The translations under genes were made by a program, and so were the position numbers. Under the pieces are notes generated by a model. It was not told where the DNA came from. It ran no database searches and saw only the letters and a program-made list of their open reading frames with translations. A stretch of 64,000 nucleotides of DNA from Paenibacillus campinasensis (GTDB lineage: Bacteria > Bacillota > Bacilli > Paenibacillales > Paenibacillaceae): positions 1 through 64,000 of the forward strand of contig NZ_NPBY01000009.1 in NCBI RefSeq assembly GCF_002272015.1, written 5' to 3'. How positions within the stretch are numbered: the first letter of the stretch is position 1; each line of letters begins with the position of its first letter. Below are positions 8,778 to 16,481 of this stretch, one piece after another.

Positions 8778-9974
8778 ATGTTTTCAAATATAGCCTTGGC
8801 TTATGGATTTATCTATATCTGTCTGGCGATGATTACAGCAGGCATTATTCTGTTGTTCTGCATGAAAATCAAGCATAATGCAGCCCTTCGCAAAATAGAG
8901 GCATACACGGCGAAGCATCGCGACTATTTCGTATACGTGCAGATGCATCTGCACGATGATGTCAAACTGCAGCTGCCCCCCGGCAGGCTGGATCGCATCG
9001 AGGCCGACGTCATCCAGGCCAAGCTGATGGAGTGGATTGAGCAACTGAAAGGGGAAGCAAGAGAGAAGCTGCTGCTGTTGTGCCGGGAAGCCGGTTTTGT
9101 TGAGCGGGACATTCGCAGCCTGTCCAGCTTCCGGAAGGGCAAGCGGATTGAGGCGGCCTACCGTCTAGGCGGGATGCGGGCATCGGAGGCGGTGCCGCAG
9201 CTGCTCAAGCTGCTCGCCCGCACGAACTATGGCCCGCTGGCGATCATCATCGCCAGGGCGATTGCGAAGAGCGCCGATCAGCCGGAGCAGATTCGGGACA
9301 TGCTGCTGCAGCTGCTGGCCAGCGGCAAGCCGATTCACGCGCTGGCGGCTGACATATTGCTGGAGACGAGGCTGGATTCGGCAAGTCTGCTGCGGCGCTT
9401 CCTTGACGACCCAGAACCAGGCCTGGTCAAGGTGGCGCTGGTGGCGATGTGGGGGCAGGCGGTGCCAAGCGCCGTCCCTACCCTGGATCGGCTCGTCGGA
9501 TCGAGCGAGAAGGATGTGCGGGCCGAGGCGGTCAAGCTGTACCTTAGCTCGAATCCGGTGCTCAAGGATGCGACGATTGCCCAATTGATGAACGATCATG
9601 AATGGGAGGTTCGGGCCGCTTGCGCGCAAGCGCTTGGCCGTCTCCATGCGGCAGGCAGCATTCCGCTGCTGGCAGAGGCGCTGAAGGACGACAATTGGCA
9701 TGTGCGCAACTATAGCGCAGAGAGTCTGGCCCTTCTCGGTGAGCAGGGATTTGAGACATTATGCCAGGCGGCCCTTCACGGTACGGGCCCGGCGAGGGAG
9801 ACTGCCCTGTACCGGATCGAACGGATCATGGCGAAGGAAGGGAACCATGAGGAAGTGGAGCAGATGGTGGATTTCAACAAGAAAAAGCTGCTGTATGACC
9901 GCTATTTCGGCGGGGCGAAGCCGAGCAAGCGCATCGGCAAAATGGCAGGGGTAGGAGGCGATTACACTGCTTAG
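8778..9974 (+). CDS. Membrane-anchored HEAT-repeat protein
   Basis: A 398-residue protein with one N-terminal membrane segment (about 6-28). A charged region follows, then roughly five HEAT repeats (about 120-345), recognisable from recurring patterns such as VPQLLKLLARTNYGPLAI, VRAEAVKLYL, VRAACAQALGRL and VRNYSAESLALLG. HEAT arrays are protein-binding scaffolds. Its place between the glycosidase and the first glycosyltransferase suggests a cytoplasmic scaffold for the synthase. No catalytic motif is visible. AAAGGAGGA lies 12 bases before the ATG. It belongs to the same operon as its neighbours, with a 54-bp gap upstream. Confidence 0.75.
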   Translation: MFSNIALAYGFIYICLAMITAGIILLFCMKIKHNAALRKIEAYTAKHRDYFVYVQMHLHDDVKLQLPPGRLDRIEADVIQAKLMEWIEQLKGEAREKLLLLCREAGFVERDIRSLSSFRKGKRIEAAYRLGGMRASEAVPQLLKLLARTNYGPLAIIIARAIAKSADQPEQIRDMLLQLLASGKPIHALAADILLETRLDSASLLRRFLDDPEPGLVKVALVAMWGQAVPSAVPTLDRLVGSSEKDVRAEAVKLYLSSNPVLKDATIAQLMNDHEWEVRAACAQALGRLHAAGSIPLLAEALKDDNWHVRNYSAESLALLGEQGFETLCQAALHGTGPARETALYRIERIMAKEGNHEEVEQMVDFNKKKLLYDRYFGGAKPSKRIGKMAGVGGDYTA

Positions 9975-9996
9975 GGACATCCTGCTCGTTTATGGC

Positions 9997-11385
9997 ATGA
10001 CGGCAATTTATTACGTCATGATCGTTAGTGCACTTTATTTTGTAATTATGATGCTATCTTTCAGAAATATTTGGAACATTTCCAGACGTGCTGCCTATTC
10101 GGCATACAACACATTATCCGGCTCCGAGCTCGTTCCGTCGGTGTCGCTGCTGGTGCCAGCCTACAACGAGGAGCTGACGATCACCGAGAACGTGCGGTGT
10201 CTGATGACACTCAATTATCCGAATTACGAGGTCATTGTCATCAATGACGGCTCTTCTGATGACACGCTGGACGTGTTGTTGAAGGAATATGAGCTAGAGG
10301 CTATTCCGAACCCTGAAATCCGGGGGCGTCTGGATACGCAGAGAATTCGCGGCGTTTACCATAATCCGCAGTATCCGCATCTGTATGTGATTGACAAGGA
10401 AAACGGCGGCAAGGCCGATTCGCTGAACGCCGGCATTAATCTGTCGCGCTATCCGCTCATCTCGTCGATTGACGCCGATTCTTTGCTGGAGAAGGATGCT
10501 TTGATCCGGATGGCGAGAATGTACATGGAAAATCCGGAGGAGACGGTGGCGATCGGAGGAGACGTTCGGATTGCCAACGGCTGCATCATTGAGAACGGAG
10601 CGGTCAAGGAAGTTTCGCTTCCCCGCAAGATGTGGCCCATGTTCCAGTCCATTGAGTATTTGAAAGCTTTTCTGGGCGGCCGCATCGGCTGGAGCCATAT
10701 CAACGGTCTCATCATCGTCTCGGGAGCGTTCGGCATGTTCCGCAAGGATTATGTCATTGCCGTTGGCGGCTACCGTGGCGGATATCCGGGTGAGGATATG
10801 AACATTATCATCAAGCTTCACCGCTATATGCTGAAGAATAAAATTCCGTATCGTGTAGCCTTCTGTCCGGAAGCGGTGTGCTGGACACAGGCGCCAGACT
10901 CGTATCATATTCTCTCGAACCAGCGCAAACGCTGGGGCCGGGGAAACCTGAAGAACATGATCGAGAATCGCGACATGCTCTTCAACCCGAGATACAAGGT
11001 GATGGGCTGGCTTACGATGCCTTACAACGTCATTTTTGAAGCGCTGAACCCTTACTTCAGAATTACGGGCCTGCTGGCTCTGCTTGGATATGTGTTGATG
11101 GATATGACCAACTGGCATGTGCTGCTTGTATTCGGACTTGTCAATTTCCTGGGCGGCTACCTGCTCAGCATCGGGGCGCTGCTGCTGGAGGAGATGGCGT
11201 TCAGACGGTACAACAAGCTGTCAGATCTGGTGAAAATGCTGCTGTTCTCGGCGCTCAAGTTTGTGGGATACCACCAGCTGGGCGTGCTGTGGAGAGTGCA
11301 GGGCCATATTCAATATTTGCAGAACAACAACACATGGGGCACGATGACCCGGCAGAGCTGGAAAGAGAAGTCCAAGACAGCTTAG
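9997..11385 (+). CDS. Processive family-2 glycosyltransferase (membrane synthase)
   Basis: A 462-residue inner-membrane GT2 of the PgaC/cellulose-synthase type. An N-terminal membrane helix is followed by the GT-A domain with VPAYNEE, INDGSSD, DAD in SSIDADS, GED in YPGEDMN and the processivity motif QRKRW. Three or four membrane helices lie at the C-terminus (about 345-425). Such enzymes polymerise UDP-sugars and extrude the chain. The ATG at 9997 lacks a Shine-Dalgarno. AGGAGG at 9953-9958 stands 8 bases before an in-frame CTG (9967), so a non-ATG start overlapping the HEAT stop is possible. The donor sugar cannot be read from sequence. Confidence 0.9.
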   Translation: MTAIYYVMIVSALYFVIMMLSFRNIWNISRRAAYSAYNTLSGSELVPSVSLLVPAYNEELTITENVRCLMTLNYPNYEVIVINDGSSDDTLDVLLKEYELEAIPNPEIRGRLDTQRIRGVYHNPQYPHLYVIDKENGGKADSLNAGINLSRYPLISSIDADSLLEKDALIRMARMYMENPEETVAIGGDVRIANGCIIENGAVKEVSLPRKMWPMFQSIEYLKAFLGGRIGWSHINGLIIVSGAFGMFRKDYVIAVGGYRGGYPGEDMNIIIKLHRYMLKNKIPYRVAFCPEAVCWTQAPDSYHILSNQRKRWGRGNLKNMIENRDMLFNPRYKVMGWLTMPYNVIFEALNPYFRITGLLALLGYVLMDMTNWHVLLVFGLVNFLGGYLLSIGALLLEEMAFRRYNKLSDLVKMLLFSALKFVGYHQLGVLWRVQGHIQYLQNNNTWGTMTRQSWKEKSKTA

Positions 11386-11448
11386 ACCGCAGCCAGGCCC
11401 GGTTCAATAAGATATACATTCAATAATTAAAGAGAGGTGGAGTGGATC

Positions 11449-12243
11449 ATGTCTCAAGCTACATTGCAGCGTGTACAGTCAACAGATTTATACGACGAGC
11501 TGGAACAAGAAGCTCGCCAGCATCGAGGCAGCGGTTTTGCGCTGATGTTTCTGTACAGCGCCGACCGTCTGAGCGAGATGAAGGATGCTGTCCGCGGTTA
11601 TGTGGAGCAGCTGTCCGCATCAGGCGCACAAGTTCGGGAGGATGCGGCAATGCGGACGCTGGCGGTGACGCTGCCGGGCTATTCTCTGGATGCTGCCCAT
11701 TATGAGGCGCTTCTGCTGAAGCAGCTGCTGGAGGAGCAGAGGTTGGGCGAGCCTCGGATTACGCTTGCTGCCCTGACAGAACCGCCAGCTTCGTCTGTGA
11801 TCAAACAGATGGCGGAAGCGACTCGCCTGAGCACCAGCTCGGATATTTATATTTATACAGAGCAGAAATCTGAAAGGGGCCGCGGCCGGATATTGATCGT
11901 CGATCAGGATGCGGCCGTGCGCGATTTTCTGCATATTCGGCTGGCGATGCAAGGATATGAAACGCTGCAGGCTGCAGATGGCCTGGAGGCGCTTGACCTG
12001 ATCGTGAAGTGGGAGCCGGATCTGATGATTACGGAGCTGAACCTGCACGGGATCGACGGGCTGCCGTTCATTCATCATATCCAGCAGCTTGCGGTGAAGC
12101 ATCCGCCCAAAATTGTGGTGCTGACCGAAAAACGGGTGGAGCAGACGATAAGCCAGTGCTTTGAAAGCGGCGTGGACGATTACGTAACGAAGCCGTTCTC
12201 GCCCGTCGAGCTGGACGCCCGCATCCGCCGCTGCTTGCAATAA
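11449..12243 (+). CDS. Degenerate GGDEF-like domain fused to an atypical receiver domain
   Basis: A 264-residue cytoplasmic regulator. GAGGTGG lies 8 bases before the ATG at 11449, which is better than the GTG at 11437. Residues 28-125 follow the GGDEF fold pattern (FALMFLYSADRL, then REDAAMRTLAVTLPGYSLDAA, then EPRITLAALTE), but the GG(D/E)EF signature itself is absent, so no diguanylate cyclase activity is expected. Residues 146-263 are a CheY-like receiver with Asp152, Thr226 and Lys248. The position of the phospho-acceptor Asp is Glu196 (MITELNLHGIDG), and one of the usual acidic pair is Gln153. B. subtilis YdaK, also a degenerate GGDEF protein in an exopolysaccharide operon, is the closest functional parallel I know. 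The domain assignment of the N-terminus is inference. Confidence 0.7.
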   Translation: MSQATLQRVQSTDLYDELEQEARQHRGSGFALMFLYSADRLSEMKDAVRGYVEQLSASGAQVREDAAMRTLAVTLPGYSLDAAHYEALLLKQLLEEQRLGEPRITLAALTEPPASSVIKQMAEATRLSTSSDIYIYTEQKSERGRGRILIVDQDAAVRDFLHIRLAMQGYETLQAADGLEALDLIVKWEPDLMITELNLHGIDGLPFIHHIQQLAVKHPPKIVVLTEKRVEQTISQCFESGVDDYVTKPFSPVELDARIRRCLQ

Positions 12244-12320
12244 ATCGATAAGAAGCTTGTTGTCGCTGATGCTGGAGCTGGAGCAACAGACTATACACAT
12301 CCAATGGAGGTTGAGTGCTT

Positions 12321-13682
12321 GTGAATGAGGAATACAAAACGTTATTGAACGCAATTGAAAGCAAAAAGGCTGTTTTGGGTGTCGTTGGCTTGGGGTATGT
12401 CGGGCTGCCGCTGGCCGTAGAGATGGTGAAGCAAGGATTTACCGTGGTGGGCATTGATCTGGACGTGGATAAAATCGAACGTATTTACCGTGGCGAATCC
12501 TATATCACCGATATTTCATCCGAAGAGCTTGCCGCCTGCATCGATACCGGACGTTTCAAGCCGACGACCGATTACAGCATGCTCGCGGTCATTGATGCGG
12601 TCAGCATTTGTGTTCCTACTCCGCTGAGCGAGAATCAGGACCCGGATACCTCTTACATTACGATGGTGGTGGACCAGCTGAAGCGGTTCATGAAGCGGGG
12701 AGCGCTGATCACACTCGAGAGCACGACCTATCCGGGCACAACCGAGGAGCTGATTCAGGGCGAGATGGAAAGGCTTGGATACAAGGTTGGCCAAGACTTC
12801 TTCCTGTGCTTTTCGCCGGAGCGTGTCGACCCGTCCAACAGCCGGTTTAATACGCGGAACACGCCGAAGGTGATCGGCGGAACGACCGAAGCATGCCTGA
12901 AGCTGGGCGAGGCGCTGTACAGCCAATATGTGGAGACGGTGGTGCCGGTGAGCAGTCCGAAGGTTGCGGAAATGTCCAAGCTGCTGGAGAACACGTTCCG
13001 CAGTGTCAACATCGCCTTTGTGAATGAAATGGCGATGATGTGCGACCGCATGGGGATTGACGTGTGGGAGGTGATCAACGCAGCGGCGACGAAGCCGTTC
13101 GGATTCATGCCGTTCTATCCGGGACCGGGCATTGGTGGCCACTGCATTCCGCTTGATCCAATGTATCTGTCCTGGAAGGCGAAGGGCTATCGCTTCTACA
13201 GCAAATTTATCGAGCTGGCCCAGTCGACGAATGACAACATGCCTTATTATGTCATCAATAAAACAGCCACCATTCTGAATGAATACGCCAAATCGGTCAA
13301 ACGATCCAAAATTTTGCTGCTCGGCATGGCGTACAAGCCGGATATCAGCGATCTGCGGGAATCACCGGGGCTTGAGGTCTATGAACTGTTCAAGGAGAAC
13401 GGAGCTGCGGTGGATTATTATGATCCTTACGCGACCTCCTTTATGAACAAGCAAGGGGAGACGGTCCGCAGCATTGAATACGATCTGTCGGCATTCAGCC
13501 GGTATGATTGCATGGTGCTTATCACCAACCACAGCCGATTTGATTATGGCACCATCGCTTCCCTTGGGGTTCCGATCCTGGATACGCGGAATGCGTTTAA
13601 AGCACATGCCAAGCCGCATATTTATAAAATCGGTCATTCCGTCCAGCACATCCCTGAGCCTGGCGAGGCGGTATTAGCCTAA
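12321..13682 (+). CDS. UDP-N-acetylhexosamine 6-dehydrogenase (WbpA-type)
   Basis: A nucleotide-sugar dehydrogenase that oxidises C6 of a UDP-HexNAc to the uronate with two NAD+. The N-terminal Rossmann motif is VGLGYVGLPLAVE. The central domain holds STTYPGTTEE, SPERVDP and the catalytic Cys275 in IGGHCIPLDPMYL. A C-terminal UDP-binding domain (about 320-440) contains ILLLGMAYKPDISDLRESP. The GGHCIPLDP context is that of UDP-GlcNAc dehydrogenases (WbpA/WecC), not of UDP-glucose dehydrogenases, which have GGxCLPKD. GGAGG at 12306-12310 favours the GTG at 12321 over that at 12315. It supplies aminouronate donor to the synthases. The epimer (GlcNAc or ManNAc) is unresolved. Confidence 0.88.
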   Translation: MNEEYKTLLNAIESKKAVLGVVGLGYVGLPLAVEMVKQGFTVVGIDLDVDKIERIYRGESYITDISSEELAACIDTGRFKPTTDYSMLAVIDAVSICVPTPLSENQDPDTSYITMVVDQLKRFMKRGALITLESTTYPGTTEELIQGEMERLGYKVGQDFFLCFSPERVDPSNSRFNTRNTPKVIGGTTEACLKLGEALYSQYVETVVPVSSPKVAEMSKLLENTFRSVNIAFVNEMAMMCDRMGIDVWEVINAAATKPFGFMPFYPGPGIGGHCIPLDPMYLSWKAKGYRFYSKFIELAQSTNDNMPYYVINKTATILNEYAKSVKRSKILLLGMAYKPDISDLRESPGLEVYELFKENGAAVDYYDPYATSFMNKQGETVRSIEYDLSAFSRYDCMVLITNHSRFDYGTIASLGVPILDTRNAFKAHAKPHIYKIGHSVQHIPEPGEAVLA

Positions 13683-13699
13683 AAGAATGGAGGCGAGGA

Positions 13700-14608
13700 A
13701 TGAAGAACGTATCGGCAAGGGCAAGGTTGTTCATCTTGGCAGGGCTCACCGGACTTTTGCTGCTCGTCCTTCTTCCTCTTCTTCTCCCTTCGCCTTCGGT
13801 GAATGAGAACAAAGCGACCTGGGTGTGGGAAGCGAAGCTGATCCGCAGCCAAGCCGAGGAGATCGTCTCCTTCAGTATGAATGAAGGGATCACGACGATC
13901 TTTCTGCAAATTCAGCAGGAAGTCCGGGATGAGGACTATCGCCGTTTCAATGCGCTTGCGCATCAGGCTGGCATTGAGGTTCATGCGCTGGACGGGCATC
14001 CCGAATGGGCCTATTCGCAGGGACTTGATGAGGGGATGAAGCTGCTCTCCTGGCTGGAGCGATTTCACGCGGCATCCCGGCAGGAGGAACGGTTTGACGG
14101 CATTCAGTTTGATGTGGAGCCCTATGTGAGAGAGCGATGGGAGGAGGAGCAGCAGCAGGTCGTCGCGGAATGGAGCATCAATATGTCGGCATGGGCAAGG
14201 GAAGTGTCCCGGCAAGGGCTATATATCAGCGCCGCGGTTCCATTCTGGCTCGATAGGATTCCTGGCCCGTCCGGTTCCGGATCGTTCAGCCGCTGGATCA
14301 TATCCAGAATGGATGCCATTGCCGTCATGGCCTACCGTGACGATGGGGAGCTGATGTACGAACTGTCCCGCCAGGAGCTTGAACAGGCGGATGAGCTTGG
14401 CAAGCAGGTATGGATTGGCATGGAGCTTGGCAACACGGACGAGGGCGACCATCTGACCTTCTATTCCAAAAGCGAGCAGGCGATGGAGGAGGAAGCACAG
14501 CGGGCGGCAACGCTCGGCAGCGGGCATCCGTCGTTCGCCGGTCTGGCCGTTCATCACTATCAGGCGTGGATGGATCGAAGGATGTCCATGGCGGAAGAAG
14601 AACGTTGA
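13700..14608 (+). CDS. Membrane-anchored GH18-like TIM-barrel protein
   Basis: A 302-residue protein with one N-terminal anchor (about 10-30) and an extracellular domain shaped like GH18 or related TIM barrels. The strand-4 signature RFDGIQFDVEPY keeps the D-x-x-x-D-x-E order of such enzymes, and Trp/Tyr-rich strands follow (VMAYRDDGELMY). The length is short for a chitinase. It starts 18 bp after the dehydrogenase stop, with GGAGGCGAGG upstream, and is the last gene before an internal terminator. It resembles in plan the gene at 21516, which suggests related roles in cutting or releasing polymer. Catalytic activity is unproven. Confidence 0.65.
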   Translation: MKNVSARARLFILAGLTGLLLLVLLPLLLPSPSVNENKATWVWEAKLIRSQAEEIVSFSMNEGITTIFLQIQQEVRDEDYRRFNALAHQAGIEVHALDGHPEWAYSQGLDEGMKLLSWLERFHAASRQEERFDGIQFDVEPYVRERWEEEQQQVVAEWSINMSAWAREVSRQGLYISAAVPFWLDRIPGPSGSGSFSRWIISRMDAIAVMAYRDDGELMYELSRQELEQADELGKQVWIGMELGNTDEGDHLTFYSKSEQAMEEEAQRAATLGSGHPSFAGLAVHHYQAWMDRRMSMAEEER

Positions 14609-14688
14609 TGTCAGTTGTGGACCCTTTGCTGCACCGTACTGAACATCACAAGCATACAAGAAATGTACATTGTTCATAAAAAAAACAT

Positions 14689-14737
14689 AAAAGGCCGAAG
14701 ACTGGCTCTTACCGAGCTGGTTTTCGGCCTTTTTTTG
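14689..14737 (+). terminator. Internal terminator of the exopolysaccharide locus
   Basis: AAAGGCCGAA pairs with TTCGGCCTTT and seven or more T follow. It divides the locus into units 6477-14608 and 15007-22622. Confidence 0.85.
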
Positions 14738-14810
14738 CGTGTTCACGGGCTTTTTCGCGCATGGGCATGAAATGAAAATGAGCACCTTTATCATTTCTGC
14801 ATCAATGACC

Positions 14811-14830
14811 CCTGACAGCATGCTGTCAGG
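14811..14830. promoter_or_regulatory. Perfect 20-bp palindrome, candidate operator
   Basis: CCTGACAGCATGCTGTCAGG is a perfect inverted repeat about 180 bp upstream of the second exopolysaccharide unit. The half-site TGACAGCAT occurs again at 14917-14925, inside a TTGACA-like -35 element. No poly-T tail follows, so it is not a terminator. The cognate regulator is unknown. Confidence 0.45.
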
Positions 14831-15006
14831 CTGTATAGGAATTGTAGAGAAGCCGGTCGTATACTATGAGTCGCTATGTCAAACTTCCTAGGCTGGAAAG
14901 GCGGCTCCGGTTACATTGACAGCATAGCAGGTGATTCTTTGGCGGTATATTCCATTTCTGAAATAAGTCAAAAGACGTGGTTATTGGTTGAGAGAGAGGC
15001 GTGGAA

Positions 15007-16479
15007 ATGAAAGTTAAAGTAAAAGAGACAATGTTTTCAGGATTCCGGTTTTTAATATTGCTAACCATTATTCCGGTGTTTGGAGGATGCAGTCTGCTGG
15101 GCCATCCATCAGGCACGATCAAGGGCGAGGTCAAAGCGCCGGCCCCGGCAGTGGAACGGTATGAAGGGGATAAGAGCAGGGAAATTTCCTATGTGTACAC
15201 CGCCCGAAAGGAGCTGTCCCTTACCTTTAATGGCATGGGGGACCAGAAGACGATGACAGCGCTGTTGGATGAGCTGGATGCACACGGGGTGAAGGCGACG
15301 TTCTTTCTCCCGGGCGTCAGGGTCGCGGAGGAGCCGGATATCGCCAAGGAGATTGCGGCCCGCGGGCATGAAATTGAGAATAATACGCTGAATCAGCTCG
15401 ATATGAGCACGCTTGATTATGACGGCATATATAAGGAGATCCAGCTGGCTAACGAGGTCATTGAGCGCGAGACGGGCGTGAAGCCCCGCTATGTTCGCAC
15501 ACGATCTGGAGACTACCCAGAGGACGTTCCGCTAGCGGCTGCACATCTGGGAATGAAGGCTGTGGTCAGCTATAAAATTAATCCGCGGGACCGTGACATG
15601 CAAAGCGCAGAGGAGATCGGGGAATATGTCGCCCGGTATATGACCCGGGGCGGTATTATTTCCATGAACACGGACATCAATCCGGAAGTTGTGGCCGCGG
15701 TGAAGTATATTGCTCAGGCAGCGGAAGACATCGGATACCGGCTGATCACACTGGATGAGCTGGTTGAGAATGGCGGCGAACGCAAGCCGCTTGCATCCAT
15801 TCCGGGTTATGATGCGGCCAAGATCAACCCGGACTATCACGATGCTGCTTATGAGCTGGTGTATAAAGCGAGAACGGACCGCAAAGAAGTCGCGCTTACG
15901 TTTGATGATTTCGGAAGCGACAAGACGGTAACGCAGATTCTGGATATTTTGGAGGAGCATGATGTACAGGTAACCTTCTTCCTTCGGGCAAAAGGGGTGG
16001 AGGACAATCCGAACCTGGCCCGGGCGATGCTGGAGGGCGGCCATGATGTAGCCAACCATACCTACAGTCACCCTGTTGTCACGACGCTGACTCCCGAGGA
16101 ACTGCAGGAGGATGTGGTCAAGGCCCATCAAGTCATCACCGAAGCGATACAGGAGCAGCCGGTCATGCTGTTTCGGCCGCCAACCGGCGTGGTCGATGAT
16201 TTGCGTGCCAAGGCCATTGCGGCAACCGGCTATCCGATCATGGCCATGTATGACGTGACTACGCTTGACTGGGATACGAGCAATACAGCGGATGACATCG
16301 TGAACGGCATTATGACCAAGACGGAAGAGGGAAGCGTCATTCTGCTGCATATGCTGGATGGCCTTCATACGATTGAAGCGCTGCCGCGCGTGCTGACAGG
16401 ACTGAAGGATAAGGGATATACCTTTGTGAAAATGGCGGATATGATCGAGCATCAGAGCGGTGCCAGGGAAAGGAATTAG
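15007..16479 (+). CDS. Tandem NodB-type polysaccharide deacetylase, first domain degenerate
   Basis: A 490-residue exported protein with two carbohydrate-esterase-4 domains. The hydrophobic N-terminus ends in FGGC, a weak lipobox, so lipid anchoring is likely. Domain 2 (about 290-480) has all five motifs: TFDDFG, NHTYSH for metal, FRPPTG, LDWD and LLH. Domain 1 (about 65-265) has TFNGMG in place of TFDDG and NNTLNQ in place of NHTxSH, so it should be inactive and may bind polymer. The family removes N-acetyl groups from GlcNAc-type polymers. The ATG at 15007 follows GAGAGAGGC; a GTG at 15001 is the alternative. It heads the second unit and ends 2 bp before the next gene. Confidence 0.88.
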   Translation: MKVKVKETMFSGFRFLILLTIIPVFGGCSLLGHPSGTIKGEVKAPAPAVERYEGDKSREISYVYTARKELSLTFNGMGDQKTMTALLDELDAHGVKATFFLPGVRVAEEPDIAKEIAARGHEIENNTLNQLDMSTLDYDGIYKEIQLANEVIERETGVKPRYVRTRSGDYPEDVPLAAAHLGMKAVVSYKINPRDRDMQSAEEIGEYVARYMTRGGIISMNTDINPEVVAAVKYIAQAAEDIGYRLITLDELVENGGERKPLASIPGYDAAKINPDYHDAAYELVYKARTDRKEVALTFDDFGSDKTVTQILDILEEHDVQVTFFLRAKGVEDNPNLARAMLEGGHDVANHTYSHPVVTTLTPEELQEDVVKAHQVITEAIQEQPVMLFRPPTGVVDDLRAKAIAATGYPIMAMYDVTTLDWDTSNTADDIVNGIMTKTEEGSVILLHMLDGLHTIEALPRVLTGLKDKGYTFVKMADMIEHQSGARERN

Positions 16480-16481
16480 GG

